64,000 nt of DNA. Source: Aliikangiella maris (GTDB lineage: Bacteria; Pseudomonadota; Gammaproteobacteria; Enterobacterales; Kangiellaceae). Position numbers and translations under genes: made by a program. The notes beneath the pieces are model-generated. The model did not search any database, had not been told where the DNA came from, and was given only the letters and a program-made list of their open reading frames with translations. Of the stretch, positions 15,878-25,372 are shown in pieces (within the stretch, counting starts at the first letter, position 1; each line of letters opens with the position of its first letter). The DNA lies in NCBI RefSeq assembly GCF_040719265.1, contig NZ_JBFDAH010000005.1:1-64000 (forward strand), read 5' to 3'.

Positions 15878-17638
15878 TTAACGATTACTTTTTAGTAACG
15901 CTTTAACTAGTTTTTCGCGATTACTTTGTTGGTCCTTTTGTAATTGTTGGCGCTGATCTGTCAACGTTTCAAACGGTGTAAAGTTTGTTGGGCAAATTGT
16001 ATTTTTAGCCGCAGGCAGCTCGCCCGTTAATAAATAATTAGCGGTAACTTCATCACCACAAGAAGATAAAAATGGCGTTGTATGCCCCCAGCTTTCGACG
16101 GTTAACAATTTTGCTTTGGGCATTAGTCCTGCCACTATTTGCGCGCCATGATAAGGCGTTGCAGGATCAAATAGCGTACTGGCAACTAAAATGGGTTGGT
16201 CGGTAATTTTGTTAAATGGTCCGACATAACGGTTTTTTGCTGGTTTCCAAAAACGACACGGACTCGATGCCCAAGTCCAGCCTGAGCCAAAGTATCCGTT
16301 TTGCATATTTGAATATTCCGCAGCAAAAGGCCATGCAAAATAATCTCTGGGGTTACTTGAATCACTACATAAAACACCAACAAAACCCTCAGCCGATTGT
16401 GGGAGTTTGTCACTAAAAATGCGATCTTCGATGCCGAGCTTTCGTACTAAGTTTTCTAGCTGGGTAGCAATTTGCTTTGGCGCTTGTCGAGACTCAATAT
16501 CTGCCAGTAAAGCCGAATAAAAGGGCCATGAAATTGTTGAATACAGTGTCGAAGTGGTAATACCGAGAAAGTCAATATGAGTTAATACAAATAATTCGCC
16601 ACTACTGAGCTCGATTTCTAGTGGTTCGACTTTGAGCTTTTGAATAATGGCATCAAATCTGGCCGCTGAGTTACCTGAGAAAAAGCAAGTTTGTGGATTT
16701 TCATCGCATAATCTGAAAAATTCATTTAAAGTATCCATTGAACCAACATCACTTTTAAGACGTGTGGTTACCGGTAGATAAAAGCGCTCATTATAACGTC
16801 CCGTTGACCAGGCAATCGGATCTAGTACGCCATCAACGACGATGGTGCGGAAGTTATCAGGAAACATGTTGGCATAGGTTGTGCCTAAGTATGAACCATA
16901 AGAATAGCCTACAAAGTTGAGTTTTTCTTCACCCAGTGCCTGACGCAATAAGTCCATATCTCTTGCGACATCGGCAGTCGACATATGCTTAAATATATCG
17001 CCACCATTTTTACGACAAAGCTTGGCAAAAAACTTGTCGGCTTTTCGTTTTTCTAAAATCGCTTCAAACTCAGTTGGCTCTGCGGGGCTTGCTAGTGCTT
17101 TTTCTTGTTCTTCTGCTGAGGTAAAACATTGTAAAGGATTGCTAGCACCAATACCGCGCGGATCGAATCCGATTAAATCAAATTTTTCTCTTACTTGTGG
17201 AGAAAAAAGGAAAGGACCTGCATTTAATACAAAATTTACTCCCGAACCGCCAGGCCCCCCCGGATTTAACAAGATGCTACCGATCTTTTGTTCTGGGTCA
17301 CTTGCTGGATAGCGAGCCAGTGCAATACTGGTGGTTTTATCTGAGCGGTCATAAGGACTGTAACTCAGCGGTACATCTACTTGGGCGCATTCAAATGGAG
17401 CGGGGCGAGTTTCACATGGTTGCCAGTTGATTTCTGGAATGTCTAAGTCTATTGATGGAATATCGTAATGCTTAATTGTCTTTTGCTCAGCCGATGAAGT
17501 CAGTTTAGTTGATGCTGGTGAGGCGAAAACGTTTGTGGTTGATAAAGATAAAACGAACACAGTTGTTATCGAAAATATTTGTGTTCGGTTTTTCTTATTC
17601 GAGTGAGCGTGTTTATTTGGGGTGTTTGTTTGGTTCAC
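15878..17638 (-). CDS. secreted alpha/beta-hydrolase, TAP-type tripeptidyl aminopeptidase
   Basis: The 586-residue protein has a signal peptide (about 1-39, ending VFASPAS). The oxyanion region LLNPGGPGGSGVNFVL is followed by the nucleophile elbow GYSYGS (Ser246), FDPATPYHGA (catalytic Asp) and VESWGHTTPF (catalytic His). The TAP-like C-terminal domain begins near GVLCSDSSNPRDY. This is the layout of Streptomyces-type tripeptidyl aminopeptidases and relatives that trim N-terminal peptides outside the cytoplasm. All three catalytic residues are visible. Monocistronic with its own terminator. The first 12 residues are hydrophilic, giving a long n-region; the start is the only good ATG. Confidence 0.85.
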   Translation of the reverse strand: MNQTNTPNKHAHSNKKNRTQIFSITTVFVLSLSTTNVFASPASTKLTSSAEQKTIKHYDIPSIDLDIPEINWQPCETRPAPFECAQVDVPLSYSPYDRSDKTTSIALARYPASDPEQKIGSILLNPGGPGGSGVNFVLNAGPFLFSPQVREKFDLIGFDPRGIGASNPLQCFTSAEEQEKALASPAEPTEFEAILEKRKADKFFAKLCRKNGGDIFKHMSTADVARDMDLLRQALGEEKLNFVGYSYGSYLGTTYANMFPDNFRTIVVDGVLDPIAWSTGRYNERFYLPVTTRLKSDVGSMDTLNEFFRLCDENPQTCFFSGNSAARFDAIIQKLKVEPLEIELSSGELFVLTHIDFLGITTSTLYSTISWPFYSALLADIESRQAPKQIATQLENLVRKLGIEDRIFSDKLPQSAEGFVGVLCSDSSNPRDYFAWPFAAEYSNMQNGYFGSGWTWASSPCRFWKPAKNRYVGPFNKITDQPILVASTLFDPATPYHGAQIVAGLMPKAKLLTVESWGHTTPFLSSCGDEVTANYLLTGELPAAKNTICPTNFTPFETLTDQRQQLQKDQQSNREKLVKALLKSNR

Positions 17639-18283
17639 ACTATGTCCTCTTTTTTAATGTTAGCTTTAAAGAATGATTGAGAAGTTATCTTAATCAAATA
17701 TCATAAATTGGTATTTTTTCTAAAGTAACCGTTTTGTCGAATGCTAATAATTAACGTCAAAAATATAATTAATATTGCTCAGGCTTTACTAGAAATTGAA
17801 TCTGTTAGATTTCACTTTGAGTAAATAAACTTTCAGCGTATTTACCTGCCAACTTTGATTTTGTCGGATGCTATATGTTGTTAATTCAGCTATGCAAAAA
17901 CTTGCCTTACTGCAAACATGATAGTGTTTTTCTTGATAGTCGATTAAAGATTTAATTCATTTATTTACCTCATTGAAATAAAGATGCTTTCGTATTGTTG
18001 ATGAGTGACCAATTGACGCAGAGCAAAGTCATGACTGTTTCAAACGCTAATTGCTATTTAAACAATTTAAAACATTTGAGGATATATAATAAATGTAGTT
18101 TTTTGTAATTTGGGATTTGTTTGGCAAAAAAAGCCAGATCATTATTGTTTGTTATTTGTTGTCAGAAATATTAATTTATTTGTACAATGTTTAATAATGT
18201 ATGCGTTAATTGTGACGCTTTTAGGCGATTACAGATTAATTTACGTTAATTTTATAAAGGTGTTCGCAATGGGAGAAAACTTC
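17639..18283. other. intergenic region between divergent genes
   Basis: About 645 bases, AT-rich. A frame at 18110-18268 is open but has no family character and is probably chance. The region holds the divergent promoters for the TAP peptidase and the gene at 18284. Confidence 0.5.
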
Positions 18284-18808
18284 ATGTCGATACGTATTTG
18301 GGGCATAGGTCTATGCGTTTAGGGTTATTCATTTTTTGTATTGGCAGATAATGCTGAGTTCTTACCGATCACTGCTGATAAAACTTTGAAAGTTGTCGTT
18401 ATTTCACAACAAGAACAAAAAGAAAAAGATTATCTATTACCATCGCAAGCGGTAAACGACTTAAGTCAAATTACTGGAACCAGCATTAAGGCTGACGCGA
18501 ATTTTTATACTTATACTTTTGATAAAGAAACGACACCTTATTTTTGGGGCGTCATTGAAAGCGACTTAATCAGTAAAGCCAATGGAAAATACTTGTATCG
18601 TTGTAAGATGAAAAATTGTGGTAAGGCGATGTTAAGTTATATTAATAACCTATTTAAAGAACCCTCTTCATTTTTACCTTTGGCAGCATTTGAAACAGTC
18701 AAAATATTTTCAGTCAATCAAAGCGATAAACATGTTGTTTATGCTTTACATGTAACTTATCTAAAAGCGGGTATCACTCATTTGAATGCAGTTTATTTTA
18801 AAATTTGA
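18284..18808 (+). pseudogene. exported protein with an in-frame TAG inside its signal peptide
   Basis: ATG at 18284 has a good ribosome site (GGGAG, 8 bases upstream). It encodes MSIRIWGIGLCV, then TAG at 18320-18322. The same frame continues GYSFFVLADNAEFLPITADK to a stop at 18808. Read through, this gives a 174-residue protein with a normal signal peptide cleaved near VLA-DN. The mature part includes YLYRCKMKNCGKAMLSYINN, reminiscent of the RCxGxxCG region of DUF4892-type proteins (weak). Alternative TTG/GTG starts after the stop would lack an export signal. So the gene is either a fresh nonsense mutant or needs suppression. Confidence 0.6.
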
Positions 18809-18894
18809 TAGTCAGTAAATATAAAAATTATATTAACAAAATATTGAATTTGTCTGAATATTGCAAAAAATTGTCTAAAATTTATTAACACTAT

Positions 18895-19076
18895 TCTGAG
18901 GTTATACCAGATAATAGTCGGCGGTCGGACAGAAAGGATAAGGATATTCTGATGACTGGCCCTTTTTCCAGTCTGGAGGTTTTATTTATAAACAGCAGTT
19001 GAATGATTTTTGAGATTCATTGTTCAACGGCTTGTTTTACTCCTCTCAATGGCCAGATAGTTTTATCTGGCCATTG
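18895..19076 (+). ncRNA. candidate structured small RNA or RNA leader
   Basis: Four successive hairpins occur in about 150 bases of non-coding DNA. CAGAA/TTCTG (18930-18951) has a loop holding two AGGA motifs. GACTGG/CCAGTC lies at 18954-18973. GTTGAATGA pairs with TTCATTGTTCAAC (18998-19028). A perfect 13-bp stem CAATGGCCAGATA/TATCTGGCCATTG spans 19047-19076 with a 4-base loop. GGA motifs in loops are the CsrA/RsmA binding signature, but there are few of them. The last hairpin lacks a U-tract, so a terminator role is uncertain. The strand is inferred from the order of structures. Confidence 0.4.
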
Positions 19077-19127
19077 CTAAATTGAGTCTGGTTCATTCCC
19101 AGGCTAATACCAAATTTAATTCCATAT

Positions 19128-19151
19128 CTAATTCTAATTCTAATTCTAATA
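19128..19151. repeat. four-copy CTAATT hexamer run
   Basis: A ctaatt unit is repeated four times in an otherwise empty stretch between the hairpin cluster and ung. Simple slippage-prone repeat; no function evident. Confidence 0.7.
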
Positions 19152-19334
19152 CAACTTAATACTAAACTTGCTAACAATTCCTATATTCAAATAATATCAT
19201 CCACTAATCAACAAAAGATTGGCTACCAGCTTGAAATTTAAAGCTGATTGAAATTTAAATAGTTCTTATCCTATAGCGATTTTTATACTAGACAATTTCA
19301 TTTTCATTAGTTTTAACAGTCAGTTTTTGGTTGC

Positions 19335-20114
19335 TCATTCTGGTAAGGCCCAATCTATGGTTTGCTGGTTTGCTTGTTGTAGGAGTTCATTAACCTTTTT
19401 AAAATGCCCACAACCGAAAAAGCCACGATGCGCAGATAACGGGGAAGGGTGCGGCGCTTCTAAAACATGATGTTTATGTGTATCTATTAATCTGACTTTC
19501 TTTCTTGCTGGACTTCCCCAAAGTAAAAAGATGATTGATTGCGGTGCATGGTTTAGGTATTGAATAATTTCATCTGTCAATATTTCCCACCCTTGTTTTT
19601 GATGAGATTGCGGTTTGCTTTGTTCGACAGTTAAGACAGTATTGAGTAATAATACCCCCTGGTCAGCCCAAGTTGATAGATCGCCATGAGAGGGCATTGG
19701 TATACCAATACTTTGATTAAGTTCTTTAAAAATATTTTGCAGGCTAGGAGGGAGTTTTATACCTTTGTTTACTGAAAAACTTAATCCATTGGCCTGATTT
19801 GGCCCATGATAAGGATCTTGACCCAAAATCACGACCTTAATTTTTGAATAGGGCGTTCTTTTCAGTGCCGCCATTACTTTATCGGCTGGTGGAAATATGG
19901 TTTTGCCTGATTGACGTTGTGAGCTGACCCAGTCCGAAAGCTTTTGGTAATAAGCTTTTTGCTTTTCCTGTTCGATTAATTTTGCCCAGCTCAAATTATT
20001 ATCATCAATATCTTTGCTCTGCTTTTCATGGTCCAATCCATTTTGTTCACTATCAAATTCAGTTTTATGCGTTTTTGCTGAATTGTGTTGAATATCTTTA
20101 ACTTGCTCGACCAC
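19335..20114 (-). CDS. ung: uracil-DNA glycosylase
   Basis: Removes uracil from DNA to start base-excision repair in the cytoplasm. Family 1 motifs are complete. VVILGQDPYHGPNQANGLSF carries the water-activating Asp100. LLLNTVLTVEQSKPQSH and HPSPLSAHRGFFGCGHF (leucine-intercalation loop with the catalytic His) complete the set. At 259 residues it is about 30 longer than E. coli Ung. The extra is a hydrophilic N-terminal tail (1-40, Lys/Glu/Asp/Gln-rich) before SWAKLI. A start at an internal codon would remove the tail, but no other Met occurs before residue 81. The gene is followed leftwards by the hairpin cluster near 19 kb. Confidence 0.95.
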   Translation of the reverse strand: MVEQVKDIQHNSAKTHKTEFDSEQNGLDHEKQSKDIDDNNLSWAKLIEQEKQKAYYQKLSDWVSSQRQSGKTIFPPADKVMAALKRTPYSKIKVVILGQDPYHGPNQANGLSFSVNKGIKLPPSLQNIFKELNQSIGIPMPSHGDLSTWADQGVLLLNTVLTVEQSKPQSHQKQGWEILTDEIIQYLNHAPQSIIFLLWGSPARKKVRLIDTHKHHVLEAPHPSPLSAHRGFFGCGHFKKVNELLQQANQQTIDWALPE

Positions 20115-20167
20115 TGATTACTCCCGCATAAGTGATGATTGAATTGATAAATTGATTAGTAAACATG

Positions 20168-21655
20168 TTAATGTCGAAGATTTCGTTGACGAATATATTC
20201 TCTAATACGGTTTATTTGCGCATTGATTCTGGCTCTGGCGTATGGGTCATCGGTATGAATATTTAGCGCTTGTTCAAACTGAATTCTGGCTCCACCTAAA
20301 TCGCCCATAGCAAGCAGGTAGTTTCCTTCGGTTTCATAAACTTCTGACTTATGACCCGAACCTTCTTGTGCTTCGGCTAATAATTTTAACAGGTAAGGAG
20401 CATAGTTGGTCATGTGAATATTTTGTAATAACAATTCACGCGCTTTGGCAAAATCTTCATTGACTAAATATAATTCTGCTAATGTTTCAACCAGTGCCAG
20501 GTTGCCGGGCGTTTTGGTCAGTAAGCTGTTGATTACCTTGATTGATCTATCGGGTGTCTTTCGCTCAATATCCAGTTGGGCAATTGCAATGGCATAAGCA
20601 GGTTCTTTAACATCAGAAAAACGTAAGCCATTGAGTATTTTTTCAGCATCATCATAGCGCTTGGCTCTAATTAGGAATATGGCATAGCCGTATTGCTGAG
20701 CTTTGGTTGAAAATTCACCGTTTTTATAGTTTTCATTTGCTCGTTGAATACTCACAGGATTAACGGTTGCCGTTAATGCTCGTACTTTTTCCTTGATTAA
20801 GTGGTATTTTTGCGGATCGGTAATGTTGCGATTAGGATATTCCCTGGCTCTAAGGCGCGCATCAGTTATTCTTGAACGGGAGAGTGGGTGAGTGCGTAAA
20901 AATTCATATGCGTTTGCATAGTATCCGGTATTTTCTTGCATTTTCTCAAAAAAACTAATGGCACCTTTAGGATCGAATCCGGCGTCGAACAATGTGCTGA
21001 TACCAATGCGGTCGGCTTCGGCTTCGTTTGAACGTGTATGGTTGATTAAAGCTTGTTGAGCCAGACCTTGAGCTCCCATCAGTGCACCCATTCCGGTTTC
21101 GCTATTTTTACTGCTAGCTGCAATCAAAATGGCTGCCGCAAATGCCGCTAGTGAAGGGATCGATAGCTCTTTTTGACGTTCCAGACGGCGTGCCAGATGG
21201 CGTTGGGTAACGTGCGCCACTTCGTGGCTAAGTACTGAGGCTAATTCACTCTCAGTTTCGGTTCGGGTTATCAACCCAGTATGTATGCCAATATAGCCGC
21301 CTGGCATGGCAAATGCGTTAATGGCGTTGTCTTGAATAACAAAAAATGAGAATTGCCGATCTTGTGCTGCGCGGTTATTTTCGATGATCTTAAAACCTAA
21401 ATGCTGAATATAATCATTGATTTCTGCATCATTTATCATGGGCGCAATTGCACGAAACTGGCGCATATAGTCATCACCAACTGCCTGCTCTTCAACAATA
21501 CTGAACACCTGCGCCGAACTACTGCCAATATCGGGCAATTCTGCGGCATAGACAGGCGAGATACTTGTCGGTGAGAGAAGTGTCGCTATAAGGCTTGCTT
21601 TGAGTAAGCCACCCGTTATGATACAAATGAGTTTATTCAATGGCAATCTCATCAA
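20168..21655 (-). CDS. bepA: periplasmic M48 metalloprotease/chaperone BepA
   Basis: Acts in outer-membrane quality control, assisting LptD/BAM assembly and degrading stalled substrates. The 495-residue product has a signal peptide ending near VYAAE (about residue 39). The zinc site is HEVAH (His144, Glu145, His148), with the third ligand in RSNEAEADRIG (about 210). A C-terminal TPR array from about 310 begins YKNGEFSTKAQQYGYA and ends ARARINAQINRIREYIRQ. Length and architecture match E. coli BepA (YfgC, 487 residues). It is adjacent to ung on the same strand with a 53-base gap and divergent from the TusA-like gene. Confidence 0.92.
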   Translation of the reverse strand: MMRLPLNKLICIITGGLLKASLIATLLSPTSISPVYAAELPDIGSSSAQVFSIVEEQAVGDDYMRQFRAIAPMINDAEINDYIQHLGFKIIENNRAAQDRQFSFFVIQDNAINAFAMPGGYIGIHTGLITRTETESELASVLSHEVAHVTQRHLARRLERQKELSIPSLAAFAAAILIAASSKNSETGMGALMGAQGLAQQALINHTRSNEAEADRIGISTLFDAGFDPKGAISFFEKMQENTGYYANAYEFLRTHPLSRSRITDARLRAREYPNRNITDPQKYHLIKEKVRALTATVNPVSIQRANENYKNGEFSTKAQQYGYAIFLIRAKRYDDAEKILNGLRFSDVKEPAYAIAIAQLDIERKTPDRSIKVINSLLTKTPGNLALVETLAELYLVNEDFAKARELLLQNIHMTNYAPYLLKLLAEAQEGSGHKSEVYETEGNYLLAMGDLGGARIQFEQALNIHTDDPYARARINAQINRIREYIRQRNLRH

Positions 21656-21768
21656 GTTGGTCTATTAAAATAGGTTGCTTATAAGAAGCTAATCGGTATG
21701 ATTAGTTCCCTGAACCTTGAAATCTTAGTCAATGTTGCTTTAAACAAGTATCAAACAGTCTATCATTT

Positions 21769-22035
21769 ATGCCAAATACAGAAAACAGACTCACTCAAGA
21801 AAATTTGCCTGAGCCACAAACCTGGTTACTAGATGCTTGTGGCTTGTGTTGTCCATTACCTTTACTAAAAATGAAACAAAAACTTAATCAAATTGCGGTA
21901 GGAGACAAATTGGTTGTAAAAACGACAGATCCGGGTTCGCAGCGGGACTTTCAGTCTTATATTGACCTGACGAACCACCAATTGACGTTTTGCGAAGAGC
22001 AGGGCATATTTATTTATACCATTATTAAAAATTAA
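21769..22035 (+). CDS. TusA/SirA-family sulfur-carrier protein
   Basis: The 88-residue protein carries the TusA-fold signature DACGLCCPLPLLKMKQKL with the CPxP motif (Cys28-Pro-Leu-Pro). The Cys accepts persulfide for transfer. The fold ends in the usual DPGSQRDFQSYIDLTNHQL. A second Cys directly before the active one (CC) is a variation. It lies 20 bases upstream of the AI-2E-type permease gene. Many gammaproteobacteria carry a tusA-like gene beside bepA and this permease (the yfgC/perM neighbourhood). Whether it serves tRNA thiolation or another pathway is not shown. The start ATG lacks a strong ribosome site. Confidence 0.85.
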   Translation: MPNTENRLTQENLPEPQTWLLDACGLCCPLPLLKMKQKLNQIAVGDKLVVKTTDPGSQRDFQSYIDLTNHQLTFCEEQGIFIYTIIKN

Positions 22036-22055
22036 CCAGCTAAAAAAGGTATCTG

Positions 22056-23132
22056 ATGACTAAATTATTTGTGCGCTGGTTTCGACGAAACTTTTCAAAT
22101 CCCCAAGCTATTATTTTAACGCTATTGCTAGTTTTTATTTTTTTAGCAATTTGGCTGGTGGGTCCAATTATTATGCCTGTGCTGGTTGCACTGGTTATTG
22201 CCTATTTATTAGACTGGGCTGTGTCGGCCCTACATCGTAAGGGCTTGCCGCGAATTCCCGCCGTTATTTTCGTTTTTCTTTGTTTTTGTACAGTAAGTTT
22301 GACCATTCTAATTGGCATTATTCCACTCGCTGGACAGCAATTAGAAACATTGTTTCAAGACTTGCCGACGATGATTGCTCAAATTAAAAAGTTGCTATTG
22401 ACCTTACCGGACAAATACCCTGAATTTATTACGCGTGAAAGTTTAGAAGCACTGGTGCAACAGTTGGGTGGTAATGTAAATAATATCGGCGATGTATTGG
22501 TTTCTTTTTCACTGGCTTCATTTAAAAATATTGTTTCACTACTTATTTATATGATTCTGGTGCCACTACTGGTGTTTTTCTTTTTAAAAGATAAAGAGAA
22601 AATTTTAAGCTGGTTTTTACGTTGGTTGCCTAGTGAAAGAGAACTTTCTACGCGAGTTTGGGTTGAGGTCGATGGACAAATTGGTGCTTATGCTCGAGGT
22701 AAGGTGGTTGAAATTTTTATCGTAGGGATTGTCAGCTACATCAGCTTTATTGTTTTTGATTTAAACTATGCGCTTTTGTTGGGCGTTTTAGTTGGTTTTT
22801 CTGTATTAATACCCTACGTTGGTGCAACGCTGGTGACCATTCCGGTTGCGTTGGTGGGGTTAATTCAGTGGGGGCCTAATGATACATTTTTGTATTTAAT
22901 GATTACTTATCTGATTATTCAAGCACTGGATGGTAATGTCTTGGTGCCTTTGTTGTTTTCGGAAGCAAATAATCTGCACCCGGTAGCAATTATTGCTGCG
23001 GTATTATTCTTCGGTGGCATTTGGGGATTTTGGGGAGTATTTTTTGCTATTCCTTTAGCAACATTAGTTGTCGCCGTATTAGAAGCATTAGATTCAGCGA
23101 AAGTTTCACCAACTGGTTTAGAAGCTGATTAA
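22056..23132 (+). CDS. AI-2E-family transporter (PerM-like permease)
   Basis: The 358-residue inner-membrane protein has the family's eight-helix plan: paired N-terminal helices (about 17-60), a helix near 70-92, a soluble segment, then five C-terminal helices. Landmarks are IIMPVLVALVIAYLLDW, the amphipathic loop LFQDLPTMIAQIKK, and GFSVLIPYVGATLVTIPVAL and GGIWGFWGVFFAIPLATLVV near the end. Family members have been linked to autoinducer-2 export or Na+/H+ exchange; this one's substrate is unknown. It is co-transcribed with the TusA-like gene. Confidence 0.9.
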   Translation: MTKLFVRWFRRNFSNPQAIILTLLLVFIFLAIWLVGPIIMPVLVALVIAYLLDWAVSALHRKGLPRIPAVIFVFLCFCTVSLTILIGIIPLAGQQLETLFQDLPTMIAQIKKLLLTLPDKYPEFITRESLEALVQQLGGNVNNIGDVLVSFSLASFKNIVSLLIYMILVPLLVFFFLKDKEKILSWFLRWLPSERELSTRVWVEVDGQIGAYARGKVVEIFIVGIVSYISFIVFDLNYALLLGVLVGFSVLIPYVGATLVTIPVALVGLIQWGPNDTFLYLMITYLIIQALDGNVLVPLLFSEANNLHPVAIIAAVLFFGGIWGFWGVFFAIPLATLVVAVLEALDSAKVSPTGLEAD

Positions 23133-23178
23133 AAAAAAAGAGCGAATTAACGATAAATAGAAAGGTAGCTGTTATAAA

Positions 23179-23202
23179 ACAGGTTGTGATTAAACAACCT
23201 GT
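23179..23202 (-). terminator. hairpin between the convergent permease and phoH genes
   Basis: ACAGGTTG pairs with CAACCTGT over an 8-base loop. On the minus strand TTTTATAA follows, so it mainly serves the PhoH gene, 109 bases after its stop. It may also work for the permease. Confidence 0.55.
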
Positions 23203-23310
23203 AATGCCAAAATTTAATGATCAGTGGAAAAATAGTTTAAATGTAAAACAAATTAAATGTAAAACAAATTAATACACATTGGCGTTTGTGAGCGATTGAG
23301 TCAAAGATGA

Positions 23311-24726
23311 TCAAAGATTATCAGAGGCAAAATCAGCTAATCTTGAACGTTCTCCTCGATGGAGTTTCATATGGCCACTATATTTCCAATCTTTAAAATG
23401 ATCAACAACGTAGGTTAATCCAGAACTCGACTCTGTAAGATAAGGGGTATCTATCTGTCCCACATTGCCTAGACAAATCACTTTAGTGCCTGGTCCTGCC
23501 CGAGTTATTAGTGTTTTCATCTGCTTAGGTGTCAGATTTTGAGCTTCATCTATAATAACAAATTTATTGATGAAGGTTCTGCCACGCATAAAGTTTAATG
23601 ATCGTATTTTTAACCATTTTTGTAAGATATCCTGTGTCGCTTGTCTGCCCCAATCATCATTAGATTGAGAAGGGGAAAGCACTTCAAGGTTATCAGTAAA
23701 TGCGCCCATCCAGGGATTCATTTTTTCTTCTTCTGTACCCGGCAAAAAACCAATATCTTCGCCAACAGGAACAGTTACCCGAGTAACGATAATTTCGTTA
23801 TACCGTTTCAGCTCGACGGTTTGCTCAAGTGCTGCAGCAAGAGCTAATAATGTTTTTCCGGTACCGGCTGGTCCCTGTAAAGAAACAAAGTCGATTTCTG
23901 GATCCATGAGTAAATTTAGTGCGAAACTCTGTTCAATATTTCGTGCGGTAATTCCCCAGATATCATTGGTTGGTGAAGTATAGTCAGTACATAATTCAAT
24001 CGTTGCTGTTTGATCGTTAATATCACGCACAATTGCAGCAAACCCTGAACCATCTTCGATTTGAATAAACTGATTTACTGTCCAGGTTTTAATTAATGGT
24101 CCACAAATTTGGTAAAAAGTTCGTCCTTCTTCCTGCCATGATTTCATTTCTTTATCATGTGAAGTCCAAAAGTCTTCAGGTAAAATACTTTGTCCCGTAT
24201 AAAGTGTTTCAATATCATCTAGTACTTGATCATTAAAATAATCTTCTGCATGGACGCCAAGAATTTTCGCTTTGATGCGTAAATTAATATCTTTTGAAAT
24301 GAGCGTAACGAGTTTTTCTTTATTATCTTCTTGCAGTGCCAGCGCAATATTGACAATAGTATTATCAACTTTGCTGGTTGTTAATCCATTTGGTAATTTA
24401 TCGGAGACAATTTCTGATGTCTGAAAAAATAATAAACCATTGGTCCTTTCTTCGACAGGCAAATAAGGCGAGTTGCCAAGGGGGAGTCCTTTTTGAATTT
24501 GTTCTTCATTGGCTGACTGCATGAGTTCGTCGAAATATCGACTCACTTGTCTGACATTGCGGGCAACTTCTGAAAGTCCCTTTTTGCCATTATCCAACTC
24601 TTCAAGGACAACCATTGGAATATAAACGTTGTGCTCTGCAAAGCGAAAAATTGAAGTTGGATCATGCATTAAGACATTTGTGTCTAATACAAATAAGCGA
24701 GAACCAGAAAACTTTAGTCTTGGCAT
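23311..24726 (-). CDS. PIN-domain PhoH-family ATPase (YlaK-like)
   Basis: Combines a nuclease-type PIN domain (about 10-165; acidic residues in LFVLDTNVLM and ISKDINLR) with a PhoH ATPase domain. The ATPase has Walker A QGPAGTGKTLL (about 285-292) and Walker B NKFVIIDEAQNLTPKQMKTL. Such PIN-PhoH proteins are proposed RNA helicase/ribonucleases. The 471-residue length is typical for the family. It is a monocistronic leftward gene and the first of the phoH-bcp-gcvR-pyk stretch, with its own hairpin downstream. A Gln-rich linker, TYTGQSILPEDFW-like in order, joins the two halves (about 170-270). Confidence 0.9.
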   Translation of the reverse strand: MPRLKFSGSRLFVLDTNVLMHDPTSIFRFAEHNVYIPMVVLEELDNGKKGLSEVARNVRQVSRYFDELMQSANEEQIQKGLPLGNSPYLPVEERTNGLLFFQTSEIVSDKLPNGLTTSKVDNTIVNIALALQEDNKEKLVTLISKDINLRIKAKILGVHAEDYFNDQVLDDIETLYTGQSILPEDFWTSHDKEMKSWQEEGRTFYQICGPLIKTWTVNQFIQIEDGSGFAAIVRDINDQTATIELCTDYTSPTNDIWGITARNIEQSFALNLLMDPEIDFVSLQGPAGTGKTLLALAAALEQTVELKRYNEIIVTRVTVPVGEDIGFLPGTEEEKMNPWMGAFTDNLEVLSPSQSNDDWGRQATQDILQKWLKIRSLNFMRGRTFINKFVIIDEAQNLTPKQMKTLITRAGPGTKVICLGNVGQIDTPYLTESSSGLTYVVDHFKDWKYSGHMKLHRGERSRLADFASDNL

Positions 24727-24913
24727 TTATTTTTTCCTTATCCCGTCGATACGGAAATTCGGGGTCTTATACAAGGCAGTATATAATTTATACAAAAGCC
24801 GCTTGTTTACCACAAATGATGTTGGTAATACGACGAACTGATTTACTAAATATGATGCTTTACTGCCATAATTTCAAGTTTCAGTTTGCAATCAAGCCAA
24901 TCTATGGGCTGAA

Positions 24914-25372
24914 TTAAATTGCTTCAACTGCTGCCAAGACCTCATCTACATGGCCTTTGACTCTGACTTTACGCCATTCGTTAACCAGTTTTCCTTTTTC
25001 ATCAAATAGAAAAGTGCTGCGTTCAATACCAAGATATTCTTTTCCATAAAGCTTTTTAAGTTTAATCACATCAAATGCTTTGCATAAAGCTTCGTCTGGA
25101 TCGGATAGAAGATCAAATGGAAATTCCTGCTTTTCTTTAAACTTTTCGTGAGATTTTATTGAGTCACGGGAAACACCAAAAATTTCACAATTATTTTTTT
25201 GAAACTGTGAATATAAATCGCGAAAGTTTTGTCCTTCGGTTGTGCAGCCGGGCGTACTGTCTTTAGGGTAAAAATAGACAACGACTTTAGTTTTTTTGAA
25301 TTGACTGAGTTTTACGGTTTTATCGCCGGTTGCAGCGAGCGCAATGGCTGGTAATTTGTCGCCAAGTTTCAT
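24914..25372 (-). CDS. bcp: thiol peroxidase Bcp (atypical peroxiredoxin)
   Basis: Reduces hydroperoxides in the cytoplasm with electrons from thioredoxin. The 152-residue protein has the peroxidatic cysteine in YPKDSTPGCTTEGQNF (Cys43). E. coli Bcp has its resolving Cys five residues further, but here that position is Gln48. The enzyme must therefore act as a 1-Cys type or use Cys at NNCEIF or ALCKAF. Fold-ending IERSTFLFDEKG is normal. It is downstream of gcvR by 108 bases on the same strand, the common gcvR-bcp pairing, and probably shares its promoter. Confidence 0.92.
   Translation of the reverse strand: MKLGDKLPAIALAATGDKTVKLSQFKKTKVVVYFYPKDSTPGCTTEGQNFRDLYSQFQKNNCEIFGVSRDSIKSHEKFKEKQEFPFDLLSDPDEALCKAFDVIKLKKLYGKEYLGIERSTFLFDEKGKLVNEWRKVRVKGHVDEVLAAVEAI

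Noticed and set aside
18110..18322. 70-residue frame ending MSIRIWGIGLCV
   Set aside because: Only the last 13 codons belong to the signal peptide of the gene at 18284. The upstream part has no ribosome site or family character.
19047..19076. Ordinary intrinsic terminator for the gene ending at 18808
   Set aside because: The stem is strong, but neither strand has a U-run and it lies 240 bases downstream among other hairpins.
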